A stretch of DNA of 64,000 nucleotides from contig NZ_CP108025.1 in NCBI RefSeq assembly GCF_041435095.1, positions 310,001 to 374,000 on the forward strand. The letters run 5' to 3'. The position numbers and the translations under genes are program-made. Shown piece after piece: positions 33,740-43,077 of the stretch. Origin of the DNA: Kitasatospora sp. NBC_00315. GTDB lineage: Bacteria > Actinomycetota > Actinomycetes > Streptomycetales > Streptomycetaceae. Numbering within the stretch: position 1 is the first letter of the stretch; every line of letters begins with the position of its first letter. Below the pieces are notes generated by a model. The model did not search any database, was not told the DNA's origin, and saw only the letters and a program-made list of their open reading frames with translations.

Positions 33740-34021
33740 TCAGGGCCGGACGAGGAGGTCGTGAATCCGATCGGCGAGGGCGGCGGCGTCGTGGTCGATG
33801 GCGGCGGAGTGCACGCCCGGCGTCTTCTCCCGCTCGGTCTCCGGCACGTCCACGTCACCCTTGCCGAACGGCGCGTACTCGGCCTCGGTCCCGTGCTTCT
33901 CGTGGGTGGCGTTGAGCTCGTCGACGAGGGTATCGATGCCCCTGAGCAGGAACGGCAGCGCGGCTTCGACGCGTTGGCCGCCGGTGGACTGCGCGATGCG
34001 CACCGGAACCCTGATCTCCAC
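33740..34021 (-). CDS. Hypothetical protein, 93 aa
   Basis: GTG 34021 with AGGAG 8 bases upstream. The protein (VEIRVPVRIAQSTGGQRVEAALPFLLRG ... DHDAAALADRIHDLLVRP) is charged, soluble, with no membrane segment. Upstream in-frame codons are low-complexity, so the short form is preferred. Family not recognised. Confidence 0.6.
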   Translation of the reverse strand: MEIRVPVRIAQSTGGQRVEAALPFLLRGIDTLVDELNATHEKHGTEAEYAPFGKGDVDVPETEREKTPGVHSAAIDHDAAALADRIHDLLVRP

Positions 34022-34327
34022 GTCCGGGCTCCTGGGGGAAGAGGTTTCAGGACCTGCGTGGTGATCGACTACGCGATGCCCGACCACCACCGCGCTGCTC
34101 CACTGCTCCCTTGCTCCTTGCCCCGCCGCTCCGTCGCCCCGTCGCCCCGTCGCTCGGGCGCGGACGTGATCCGGTGGCCGTTCCCACGGAGAGCGCTCCC
34201 GCGCGGTGACCGGATCAGCGCCTGCCGGTGGCCGCGACCCGTCCGGGGCGTCCGACCTTCCCCTCCCCGGCACCCCGACGTCCGCCGTGCCCCACGCTCC
34301 GTCGTCCCGACCCACCGCCTCGGCCCT
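34022..34327. other. Gene-free stretch
   Basis: About 300 bases between the hypothetical gene and a 12-base tandem repeat; no gene or RNA feature recognised. Confidence 0.4.
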
Positions 34328-34388
34328 GCCACTGCACCCGCCACTGCACCCGCCACTGCACCCGCCACTGCACCCGCTACTGCACCTG
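34328..34388. repeat. Five copies of a 12-base tandem repeat
   Basis: CCACTGCACCCG repeated four times and a fifth degenerate copy (CTACTGCACCTG). It lies about 160 bases before the GH55 operator. Confidence 0.95.
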
Positions 34389-34546
34389 CTTCCACCTGCG
34401 ACAACGGCACCATTGCGGCCGACAGGCCGTCAGAAGACGGCCCGGCCCCACCGGTAGAGCCGCGAGACTGATCCGATGCTCCACCGTCACAGGTGATCCG
34501 GAGTCATTGACGCCGCACGGTCCCGGTGATTCACTTCCCAGCGCGG

Positions 34547-34558
34547 GAGAGCGCTCTC
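34547..34558 (+). promoter_or_regulatory. GAGAGCGCTCTC palindrome, copy 2 (GH55 operator)
   Basis: Identical to the palindrome in the GH16 gene, centred 64 bases before the GH55 start. It has the symmetry of LacI/CebR-type operators in Streptomyces polysaccharide genes. Which regulator binds is unknown; none is encoded in the window. Confidence 0.65.
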
Positions 34559-34616
34559 AAGCCGTGGGGAACCTGCCCCGGGCCCTCCCCGTCCATCCAC
34601 CACGCCTGGGAGATTC

Positions 34617-36410
34617 ATGTCTGTCACCCCGCCCCGCCGGACCGTGCTCCGCGCCGCCGCGGTCGCCGCCGCACTGCCCGTGGTCGGCAGCCTTTCGAGC
34701 GGCGCGGCCCACGCCGCGTCGGAATCCCGCGGGACCACCGGGCTGGGCGCCAACGTCCTGGTCTTCGACCCCTCCATGGGCGACGCGGCGATCCAGGCTC
34801 AGGTCGACGCCGTGTTCAAGATCCAGGAGTCCAACCAGTTCGGCACCGAGCGCCACGTCCTGGCGTTCAAGCCGGGCACCTACACCGTCGACGTCAACGT
34901 CGGCTTCTACACGCACGTGCTCGGCCTCGGCGAGAGCCCCGACGACGTCGTGATCAACGGTCACGTCACCTCCGACGCACAGTGGTTCGAGGGCAACGGC
35001 ACCCAGAACTTCTGGCGGGCCGCCGAGAACCTGTGCATCGTCCCGCCGGACGGCCTGGAGCGCTGGGCGGTCTCCCAGGCGGCCCCGATGCGCCGCACCC
35101 ACGTCAAGGGCAACATGACCCTGTGGCCCAGCCCGCCCGGCAACCGCTGGTCCAGCGGCGGCTTCCTCGCCGACAGCCTGGTGGACGGCCAGGTCGAGTC
35201 GGGTTCGCAGCAGCAGTGGCTGTCCCGCAACGACACCTTCGGCAGCTGGACCGGATCCAACTGGAACATGGTCTTCGTCGGCACCCAGGGCGCCCCCGCC
35301 CAGAGCTTCCCCGCGCCTCCGATGACGACGGTCGACCGCACCCCCGTCATACGGGAGAAGCCGTTCCTCACCGTGGACGCCCGCGGCTCCTACCAGGTCT
35401 TCGTCCCCGCCCTGCGCCGTGACTCCACCGGGACCACCTGGGCCGCCGGCAAGGCCGCCGGGCACAGCATCCCGCTGTCCCGCTTCCACGTGGCCAAGCC
35501 GGGCGACTCCGCCAAGACCCTCAACCACGCTCTCTCCGAGGGCCAGCACCTGCTGTTCACCCCGGGCATCTACCCGCTCTCCGCCCCGCTGCGGGTGTCC
35601 CGACCCGGGACCGTCATCCTCGGCCTGGGCCTGGCCACCCTCCAGGCCGTCAAGGGCAACTCGCTCGTCGAGGTCGACGACGTCGACGACGTCACAGTCG
35701 CCGGGGTGCTCCTGGAGACCGCCTCCGCAGGCTCCCGCGTCCTGCTCAGCGTCGGCGACGGCCACAGCCGGAAGGACCACTCCGCCCGCCCCACCGCGCT
35801 CTTCGACGTCTTCGTGCGCGTCGGCGGTTTCGTGCCCGGCGGCACCGAGGTCGGCATCCGGATCGACAGCAACGACGTGATCGTCGACCACGTCTGGATC
35901 TGGCGCGCCGACCACGGTCTCGACGGCAGCGTCGGCTGGGCGGTCAACCCCGCCGGCACCGGCCTCCTCGTCAACGGCGACCGGGTCACCGTGTACGGCC
36001 TGTTCGTCGAGCACTTCCAGAAGTACGAGGTGCACTGGAAGGGCGAGCACGGCCGCACCTACTTCTTCCAGAACGAGCACCCCTACGACGTCCCCACCCA
36101 GTCCGCCTGGAGCCACGGCGCCACCCGCGGCTACGCCGCGTACAAGGTCGCCGACTCCGTCCGCAACCATCGGGCCTGGGGCTTGGGCAGCTACTGCTTC
36201 TTCAACCTGCAGGCCGACATCTACACCGACCGGGCCTACGAGATCCCCGACACCCCCGGGGTCGTCCTCACCGACCTGATGACCGTCTGCCTCAACGGCG
36301 CCGGTGGCGGAGGCATCCTGCACTGCGCCAACAACAGCGGTGACCCGGTGCAGAACGGGTTCGGCACCTACTTCATGAAGGGGTACTCGAACGGCGTCGC
36401 GACCTCCTGA
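34617..36410 (+). CDS. Secreted GH55 exo-beta-1,3-glucanase (Tat-type signal)
   Basis: 597 residues. The N-terminus PPRRTVLRAAAVAAALPVVG has the twin-arginine motif, cleaved near AHAA. Two pectate-lyase-like parallel beta-helix repeats with GH55 landmarks: NVLVFDPSMGDAAIQAQVDAVF, GFYTHVLGLGESPDDV, NFWRAAENLCIVPPDG, FLADSLVDGQVESGSQQQW, HEGQHLLFTPGIYPL and DVFVRVGGFVPGG. The order matches characterised Streptomyces laminarin exo-glucanases (SacteLam55A type). It would remove glucose from the ends of chains that the GH16 endo-enzyme opens. The shared GAGAGCGCTCTC palindrome supports joint regulation. Confidence 0.92.
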   Translation: MSVTPPRRTVLRAAAVAAALPVVGSLSSGAAHAASESRGTTGLGANVLVFDPSMGDAAIQAQVDAVFKIQESNQFGTERHVLAFKPGTYTVDVNVGFYTHVLGLGESPDDVVINGHVTSDAQWFEGNGTQNFWRAAENLCIVPPDGLERWAVSQAAPMRRTHVKGNMTLWPSPPGNRWSSGGFLADSLVDGQVESGSQQQWLSRNDTFGSWTGSNWNMVFVGTQGAPAQSFPAPPMTTVDRTPVIREKPFLTVDARGSYQVFVPALRRDSTGTTWAAGKAAGHSIPLSRFHVAKPGDSAKTLNHALSEGQHLLFTPGIYPLSAPLRVSRPGTVILGLGLATLQAVKGNSLVEVDDVDDVTVAGVLLETASAGSRVLLSVGDGHSRKDHSARPTALFDVFVRVGGFVPGGTEVGIRIDSNDVIVDHVWIWRADHGLDGSVGWAVNPAGTGLLVNGDRVTVYGLFVEHFQKYEVHWKGEHGRTYFFQNEHPYDVPTQSAWSHGATRGYAAYKVADSVRNHRAWGLGSYCFFNLQADIYTDRAYEIPDTPGVVLTDLMTVCLNGAGGGGILHCANNSGDPVQNGFGTYFMKGYSNGVATS

Positions 36411-36414
36411 CGCA

Positions 36415-36456
36415 CGACGGGGGCGGTGGCCGGTCCTCCCGGCACCGCCCCCGTCG
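36415..36456 (+). terminator. Terminator of the GH55 gene
   Basis: 14-bp perfect stem (CGACGGGGGCGGTG with its complement), 5 bases after the stop codon; the loop carries a further GCCGG/CCGGC pair. Confidence 0.88.
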
Positions 36457-36752
36457 GCACGTGGAATCGCCGACCGTCGCCGGCGCCTCGACGGGCGATG
36501 CCGGCCTTCAGGGCGTCCTCGAAGGGGATCGGCAGCTCGGCCGGATCGGTCACACCGGGGAGCATGGGAAGGGCGTGGCTTCCGGGCGTCGTCGCGCACG
36601 ACTTCAGCACCACCGCGAGGCCGGTCACGGACATCTGCCTCGCCGCCACCTCTTGCAGAGCGTGGGTGAGCCACCGGATCGTCTCCCGGACCGCGGTCCT
36701 CGCCACCGGCGATCACGGAGGAGGCGGCCGCGAGGTGCTCGGAGCGGGATGT

Positions 36753-37418
<666 letters not shown>

Positions 37419-37742
37419 GGGATGTGCCAACTTCCTTATGTCGAAGGTCTTCAGGCTAGGGCCTCCTTGATCACCGGCTTGTACGTGAGATGTCCCGATC
37501 ATGTCTCAAGCCATGCTGGGACGGCCGGGCGGCCGGCCCGCGCTGCAGGGGCCCGGGCCGGCCGCCGTACACGGGACCCTGCAGCCGGACTCGAGCGGCC
37601 GGTCGGACGGGGCCAGGCTTCCGGATCCCCCGTCAACTCCCAAGGGGCGCAGGCGCGGCCAGAGGGCGCTCCTGGATCAGGGCGAAGCTCCGGCTCAGCT
37701 GGTCGTCCATCGCGTCGCGGAGGTGCACCAGCGGCTACCGTG

Positions 37743-38114
37743 CTAACCCGCGCTGTCTGACGACAGCCGCCGAGTGATCCGGTCGAACAGCTCCGTCAGC
37801 GGCTCGCCGAGGTCCGCGCCGAACTCGGTCAGCCCGTAGGTGACCTGGGGCGGTGTCGTCGGCTCGACCTCCCGCCAGACCAGGCCGTCCTGAACCAGCG
37901 CGCGCAGTGTCTGGGCGAGCATCTTCTCGCTGATGCCCTGAATGCTCTCGCGCAGCTCGTAGAACCGGAGGCTGTTGCTCCGCAAGGAGATCAACACCCA
38001 GATGCCCCACCTGCTGGTCACATGGTCGACCACATCACGCGCGGGGCAGTCGGTGTGAAACACGTCATACCGCTTCCCCGACTCGGCCTGTCCATGCTGC
38101 ACGCTTGCCCCCAT
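37743..38114 (-). CDS. HxlR-family winged-helix regulator
   Basis: 123 residues. CPARDVVDHVTSRWGIWVLISLRSNSLRFYELRESIQGISEKMLAQTLRALVQDGLVWREV is the classical HxlR HTH with the N-terminal cysteine that often senses oxidants or aldehydes. Divergent from the NmrA-like gene with a 92-base promoter that contains GGTA-N6-TACC (38133-38146). Likely repressor of the divergent gene. Confidence 0.93.
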   Translation of the reverse strand: MGASVQHGQAESGKRYDVFHTDCPARDVVDHVTSRWGIWVLISLRSNSLRFYELRESIQGISEKMLAQTLRALVQDGLVWREVEPTTPPQVTYGLTEFGADLGEPLTELFDRITRRLSSDSAG

Positions 38115-38206
38115 GTCATGAGCTTACCTCGGGGTATGTCCTTACCAAACGTTAGTCCCTACTCCTAGCGTGAAGGCCACGGAGAACATCTGACAAGGAG
38201 CTGATC

Positions 38207-39046
38207 GTGATCGTTGCAACCGGGGCTACCGGGAATGTCGGCCTGCCGTTGACTCAGGCACTGGTCGAGGCGGGCCAGCAGGTGACCGCTGTGTCGCGGC
38301 ACCCGGCGGCGGTGCCGAAGGGCGTCCGCCACCTGGTGGCCGACCTGGCCGAGCCGGCCGGCCTCAAGCCCGCGCTGACCGGGGCGAAGTCGCTGTTCCT
38401 GCTGCTGTCCGGCGGCCTGCACGCCACCGGAGCCAACCCCGCCGACATCATCGGCGAAGCTGCGGCCGGCGGGGTCCGCCGGGTCGTCCTGCTCTCCACG
38501 CTGGGCGTGGCGACCAGGCCCTCCGGCCGCACGCGGATCGCGATGCGCGCGCTGGAGGACACACTGCGGGAGTCCGGCCTGGAGTGGACCATCCTGCGAC
38601 CGGGCGGCTTCGCGTCCAACGCTCTGTGGTGGGCCGACTCCGTCCGCGCGCAACAGGTCGTGGCCGCACCCTTCGGCGACGTCGGGGTGCCGATCATCGA
38701 CCCGGCGGACATCGCCGCGGTCGCCGCGGCCTGCCTGCTGGACGACCGGCACACCGGCGCCGTCTACGAGCTGACCGGCCCGGAGGTGATCACTCCGCGT
38801 CAGCAGGCGGCAGCCATCGCCGCCGCGCTGGGCTCGCCGGTGAGGTTTCACGAGCTCACTCGCCACGAGGCCAAGACGGTCATGACCCAGAGCATGCCGG
38901 CGGAGCTCGCCGACGACACTCTGGAGATCCTTGGTTCTCCGAGCCCGGCCGAACTGCGCGTCAGTCCGGACGTCCAGCGGGTCCTCGGCCGCGCCCCGCG
39001 CCCCTTCGCCGACTGGGCCGCCCGCCATGTCGCCGCGTTCCGGTAA
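38207..39046 (+). CDS. NmrA/TMR-type NAD(P)-binding protein
   Basis: 279 residues from GTG 38207 with AAGGAG 6 bases upstream. Dinucleotide motif VATGATGNVGLPLTQALVEAGQQVTAVSRHP, then LFLLLSGG, VVLLSTLG and LEWTILRPGGFASN. The family includes NmrA redox sensors and azoreductase-like quinone reductases. Its pairing with HxlR suggests a role in quinone, azo or aldehyde stress (inference by common Streptomyces arrangement). Confidence 0.9.
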   Translation: MIVATGATGNVGLPLTQALVEAGQQVTAVSRHPAAVPKGVRHLVADLAEPAGLKPALTGAKSLFLLLSGGLHATGANPADIIGEAAAGGVRRVVLLSTLGVATRPSGRTRIAMRALEDTLRESGLEWTILRPGGFASNALWWADSVRAQQVVAAPFGDVGVPIIDPADIAAVAAACLLDDRHTGAVYELTGPEVITPRQQAAAIAAALGSPVRFHELTRHEAKTVMTQSMPAELADDTLEILGSPSPAELRVSPDVQRVLGRAPRPFADWAARHVAAFR

Positions 39047-39410
39047 GACCGGTCTCCGCCGCTACAACTGCCTACGGGCTCGGCGGTCCACTGCTGACGG
39101 TCGAGAAACCTGACGGCGTTCTGCAGTTCGGTCTCGACGCCGCCGTTGGTCGTGGCGGTCCTGCCCGTACGCGCCTCGACGGTGCTCTTCCTCCTACACC
39201 TGGGCACCGGCTTTCTCAGCGGCCTCGGCCTCGATCCGGGTCCAGGCGACGCGCAGTTCGGCCGGGCGCATCTCGCGGCGATCGAGTCCGGCGGGCAGGC
39301 CGGATCGCCGGAGCGCGAGCGGCCGGCCCCGAGCCGGCTGGGCGAGCGCCAGGTGGGCTCGCCCAGCCGGCCTGCCCTCCTGGACCCGCTCAGCCGGCCT
39401 GACGCTTCGG
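39047..39410. other. Gene-free stretch between convergent genes
   Basis: 364 bases after the NmrA-like gene. Reverse codons ending LDRREMRPAELRVAWTRIEAEAAEKAG at 39194 look protein-like but lack a start or known family; possibly a decayed tail. Confidence 0.4.
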
Positions 39411-40001
39411 TCAGCCGTTGCCGCAGGGCGGGCAGGGGGCGCAGCGTTCGATCCGGACGTCGTCGATGACCGGACCGTATGCGCTCGGCGTCGTGCTGGC
39501 GAAGGAGATGGCGGTGGACGGATTGGCTGCCTGGAAGGTGAACTGCCGGTTGACATAACCCATGTTCGTGCGCGTCTTACCGGTGGTGTCGAAGGAGAAG
39601 TCCTGGAAGTTCTGCCCGTCGATGAGGACGCTGCCACTCTTGAGGACCGGAGTGCTCTGGGGGTTCCCGGCCAGAGCGTAGGTGACGGTGTAGGTCGCAC
39701 CGGGGAGGGTGGTGAAGGTCTGGGTCACCTCACCGGCATTGCTGCCGTTGAGGTCGATGGACTGGTCCCCCTCCGCCGCCTGCCAGAAGCCGGCCCCGAT
39801 CAGGTCGACGCTGCCTGCGGTGACGTGCCACGGTCCGATGTCCTGCCCCGCGGTCAGATCGGTGAACCCGTTGACCGTCGCCCTCGGGTGTTCGAAGCTG
39901 CCGTCGTCGAAGCGACTGACGGTCTGAGCCGAGGCCGTGGCCCCGGTGCCGGCGAGCATGACGGAGATGGCGGCGACAACACAGGCGCGCATGGCGAGCA
40001 T
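39411..40001 (-). CDS. Secreted choice-of-anchor C/DUF642-like protein
   Basis: 196 residues. Signal peptide to TASA; ATG 40001 has AGAGGA 6 bases upstream. The all-beta domain (FEHPRATVNGFTDLTAGQDIGPWHVTAGSVDLIGAGFWQAAEGDQSIDLNGSNAG) matches DUF642/'choice-of-anchor C' proteins that bind cell-wall sugars, and ends with VIDDVRIERCAPCPPCGNG, a cysteine-rich tip with CAPCPPC. Extracellular; role unknown. Confidence 0.8.
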   Translation of the reverse strand: MLAMRACVVAAISVMLAGTGATASAQTVSRFDDGSFEHPRATVNGFTDLTAGQDIGPWHVTAGSVDLIGAGFWQAAEGDQSIDLNGSNAGEVTQTFTTLPGATYTVTYALAGNPQSTPVLKSGSVLIDGQNFQDFSFDTTGKTRTNMGYVNRQFTFQAANPSTAISFASTTPSAYGPVIDDVRIERCAPCPPCGNG

Positions 40002-40320
40002 GGTTTTTCCTCTCGAATGGCTTCCGTCACACCGAGATAGTGTGCCCACGAATAAGATAGGGAGGTCAAAGGGGAGGATAAAGACCCCTGCGGAAACACA
40101 TACAATCAGGCCATCATGACCGGCCGCGAAGGAGCCCAACTCGGGCACTGGATCGCGGACGTGTGCGCGGACGTGTGCGCGGACGAGCAGTGCGGCCTCG
40201 CCGGCCTCGCCACCGGACTGATCCCCGACCCCGACGCCTGCTGCGCAGACGGCTCCTCCTGATCGCCGCCAGCCGCCAGCCGCCGGCCACGGACCGGGCT
40301 GGTGAACCCTTGATCGACTT

Positions 40321-40680
40321 TCAGGAGTGCCTGCCCGGTGAGGTCTGCCCTTCTCTGCCTCGGAGCCGGCGGTCCAGGAACTCGATCAGTCCCGTTTCCG
40401 AACGCAGCAACCGCTCGTGTTGCTCAGGGGGAAGGGATGCGAGGGCATCGACCAGAACCCGCTTCCGCGGGATGTGAACCATGTTTCCGGAGTAGATCCT
40501 GCAAGTTGAGCACCAGGCGAACCCGATGCAGCGCTCGAACATGGAGGACTCGGGCGGATAGAAGCGGTACTGGTACGAGCGGACGGGCGTCCCGCATGCG
40601 GCGCAGATCCGGCGTTCACCGTCCGGAGCGGACCAGTCGCTCCCGACCTTGCGCCAGTGCTGCCGCCCGGCCGGTGCTCT
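40321..40680 (-). pseudogene. Zinc-ribbon hypothetical gene without its start
   Basis: Open reverse frame of 120 codons without a usable start codon upstream of ICAACGTPVRSY. Visible parts: HWRKVGSDWSAPDGERRICAACGTPVRS (CxxC), FAWCSTCRIYSG (CxxC), then a helical tail (LPPEQHERLLRSETGLIEFLDRR). Two CxxC pairs would bind one zinc. The upstream end abuts the truncated APH gene; the start seems to have been lost in that fusion. An internal ATG at 40542 would leave only one CxxC. Confidence 0.6.
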
Positions 40681-41349
40681 TCAAGTCGTCATGTCCAGCA
40701 TTCTGCCCGACCGAGCCTGCATCGCACAGCCATCCGTGCAAGTCTCGGCCATCGAGCAGTCGGTCGCCGGGCTCCGCAAGCAGTTCCCTCACCGTGCCCC
40801 CGCAGGTGGCCAGCAGGCGGCGGTCGGCCGGGTCGGCCAGCAGCGGCGACAAGCGGGGAAGGTGTTCGAGCATCGCGGCGGCGGTGTCAGCCAGGAGCGG
40901 CAGGCCCTTGGGAGCCGGCAGGGCGACCAGACGGGACAGGAGTTCGGAGAGGATCTGCAGCGCGGCCGTGCCCTCGGCCACGCTCGCGAGCGAGCGGTTG
41001 CCGTCGAGGCGCTCCAGCAGCATCGTTCCGGTGTCGGGATCGTTCTCCAGCAGGCGGACCGCGTCGCGGCCGGCCCACGCGCGCGCAGGGCGAGCGGCTC
41101 GCCGCGGGTCTCCTCGTCCACCGGTTGGAGCTCGAGTACCGCCGCGGTGGCATCCGCCCGCACGACTGGCAGCACCAGCGCGACCGCCCCGTGAGCCGGA
41201 GGGCCGTCCGGTCGCAGGCCCCAGCGGTCCAGAAACCCCTCCGCCAGGGCGGGCAGGGCAGCGACCCATGCCTGACCGGCCTCACCGCGGTGGGCGGCGG
41301 CCAGCGCCCTGGGGACCCGGATCCGATGACGCGGTGACTCGGCGATCAT
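40681..41349 (-). pseudogene. Aminoglycoside 6-phosphotransferase-like gene, frameshifted and truncated
   Basis: From ATG 41349 the reverse strand codes MIAESPRHRIRVPRALAA, FLDRWGLRPDGPPAHGAVALVLPVVRAD and ELQPVDEETRGEPLALRA. The frame then shifts in a CG run (about 41085-41092) and continues WAGRDAVRLLENDPDTGTMLLERLDGNRSL, as in APH(6)/streptomycin-kinase family proteins. It stops after RLLDGRDLHG, where the catalytic HGDLHxxN motif should be, so the last ~90 residues are gone and the site is damaged. Not a working resistance gene. Confidence 0.75.
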
Positions 41350-41407
41350 GGCGCTCCTGCTTCGACACCGGCAGTACCCCATGGAGCCTGATGACGTCTC
41401 ACGTAGG

Positions 41408-41496
41408 CCAGTACTGCCAGTTCTACCAGTTCTGCCAGTCGGCCAGTTCTGCCAGGCCGCCCAGCCGCCCAGCCGCCCAGCCGCCCAGCCGCCCAA
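41408..41496. repeat. Two adjacent short tandem arrays
   Basis: A block of about five 9-base units related to CCAGTTCTG (41408-41455) runs directly into five 8-base units CAGCCGCC (about 41456-41496). It lies between the broken APH gene and the DUF2199 gene. Confidence 0.85.
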
Positions 41497-41643
41497 TCGT
41501 GCTTGCTCGAACCAGTGACGGCAGAGGAGCTCCACCTGCTCGCCGTGCTGTGACCTCGGCAGGAGGGTCACCGCGTCGGGCTCCCGCAGGTGTACTTCCC
41601 CGGCCCCGAAAGCATGTCCGACCAGCTTGTTAGGCTCAGCATC

Positions 41644-42149
41644 ATGTCTGCCGATCACCACCACACCTGCGCGTGCTGCGCAGAACACCAGGACGGCCCG
41701 CCGCTGTCCTACGGAAGTCCGGCTCCGGCGGGCTGGAAGGCTCGTTACTCCTGGCGCCGGGACAGTGGGCTGACCGCCGACCAGTGCGTGATCAAGGGTC
41801 GGGACTTCTTCGTCCACGGCCTGATCGAGATACCGGTGCGTGACAGTGGCGACACGTTCTCCTGGGGTGTCTGGGCCTCCTTGAGCGAGGAGAACTTCGC
41901 CCGAACGCACGACCGGTGGGACTACCCGGCACGCGACCAGGAGCCCCCGTACTTCGGCTGGCTCTCCACCGAGTTGCCCGTGTATCAGCACTCCACCATC
42001 CAGCTCAAGACCCACGTCCACACCCGCGCCGTTGGTCAGCGTCCGCTGATCGAGCTGGAGCCCACCGACCACCCCTCTCGATCGAGCAGCGCGAAGGCAT
42101 CACCTTGAGCCGCGTGCGGGAACTCGCGGACCTGCTCCTCCGAGGCTGA
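41644..42149 (+). pseudogene. DUF2199 gene with a one-base frameshift near its end
   Basis: From ATG 41644 the protein (HTCACCAEHQDGPPLSYGSPAP, DQCVIKGRDFFVHGLIEIPV, TFSWGVWASLSEENF, LPVYQHSTIQLKTHVH, PLIELEPTDHP) is a clear DUF2199 protein. After PTDHP the expected ending (LSIEQREGITLSRVRELADLLLRG) lies one frame over, stopping at 42149. One base appears missing in a C run near 42076-42080. As written the product ends 11 residues later with a wrong tail. Recent mutation or a sequencing error is equally possible. Confidence 0.78.
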
Positions 42150-42394
42150 CGGTTTCCGCTCCGGACGCGGTCAGAGAGCAGGCCGCGGGCTTCACGAGGT
42201 CTACGCACCACTGGACCGCCCGGCCGGGCAGCGCCCGGGCCGTTGAGGCGCAGGTGCCGGGCGGGCCGGAGCGCGAGCCTCCCGCCCGGGCCGACCGCCG
42301 GAACGTGCTCAGGTTCGACCGGCGACGGCGGCGGGGAACCGGGCAACGACGTCGGTGCGGGAGTTGCGGCCGGTGACCTCGATCCCGCTGCCCG

Positions 42395-42832
42395 TCACAG
42401 GGACGAGCCGAGCTGCCCGCGCACCCACCGCGGATCGGGGTTGACGTGGGCCTGGCCTGCCACCACGACGGTGGGCACGGTCTCGTTGCCGTCGTTGGCC
42501 GCTCTCACCCTCGCCGCCCCGTCCGGATCGCTCCAGATGTCGACCCAGTGCACCTGGCGGGCGCTGCGGCCCAACCGGATCCGCAGGCGCAGGCAGTACT
42601 TGCAGCCCGCCCGCCAGTAGACGATCGGCCGGCCGTCGACCTCGCTCCGGCGCTGTGCCTCGACCGCCCCGATCGACCGTGGGAAGGCCAGCGGCGAATG
42701 GAGACCGGCGAGCAGGACGAACCCCAGCCACATGGCGACGGCAACGCTCGGAGAGTCCCTGACGACCAGCATGGCCGCAAGGAGTGAACCGGCGGCGGCG
42801 AACGATGTGGGCAAGATCCAGGCGCGCGTCAT
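42395..42832 (-). CDS. Membrane-anchored glutaredoxin-like protein
   Basis: 145 residues. Two N-terminal hydrophobic segments (SFAAAGSLLAAMLVV and VAVAMWLGFVLLAGLH) precede a glutaredoxin domain with the redox site YWRAGCKYCLRLR (CxxC), then VHWVDIWSDPDGAARVR and NETVPTVVVAGQ (the cis-Pro TVP motif). Matches actinobacterial mycoredoxin/glutaredoxin-domain membrane proteins. Thiol-disulfide exchange at the membrane. Confidence 0.87.
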   Translation of the reverse strand: MTRAWILPTSFAAAGSLLAAMLVVRDSPSVAVAMWLGFVLLAGLHSPLAFPRSIGAVEAQRRSEVDGRPIVYWRAGCKYCLRLRIRLGRSARQVHWVDIWSDPDGAARVRAANDGNETVPTVVVAGQAHVNPDPRWVRGQLGSSL

Positions 42833-43077
42833 AGTGGCGCAGACTACCGGCAGCCACGGACCAGCACGGCGCGATCACGGGCTGGGGCCGCTGCCGGCTG
42901 CTGGGGCGGCCTGTCAGAGCTTCGGTAGCGTCCGGTGGATCGGATCCCTTCCGGGCCGCTCCACCAGCGTCCGGGCGACGTGGAGCACGGTGGCAGCCCG
43001 CAATCGGCTGCCGAATTGAGCGACGGAATCCGGGAACAGAGCCCGAAAAACGGGCGAAAACCGTGCTCGCCTGCGGG

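Noticed and set aside
36368..36706. Reverse-strand open frame of 112 codons at the GH55 end, with sequence WLTHALQEVAARQMSVTGLAVVL
   Set aside because: It overlaps the GH55 3' end and terminator hairpin and has no ribosome site; possibly a decayed gene, but there is no family to support it.
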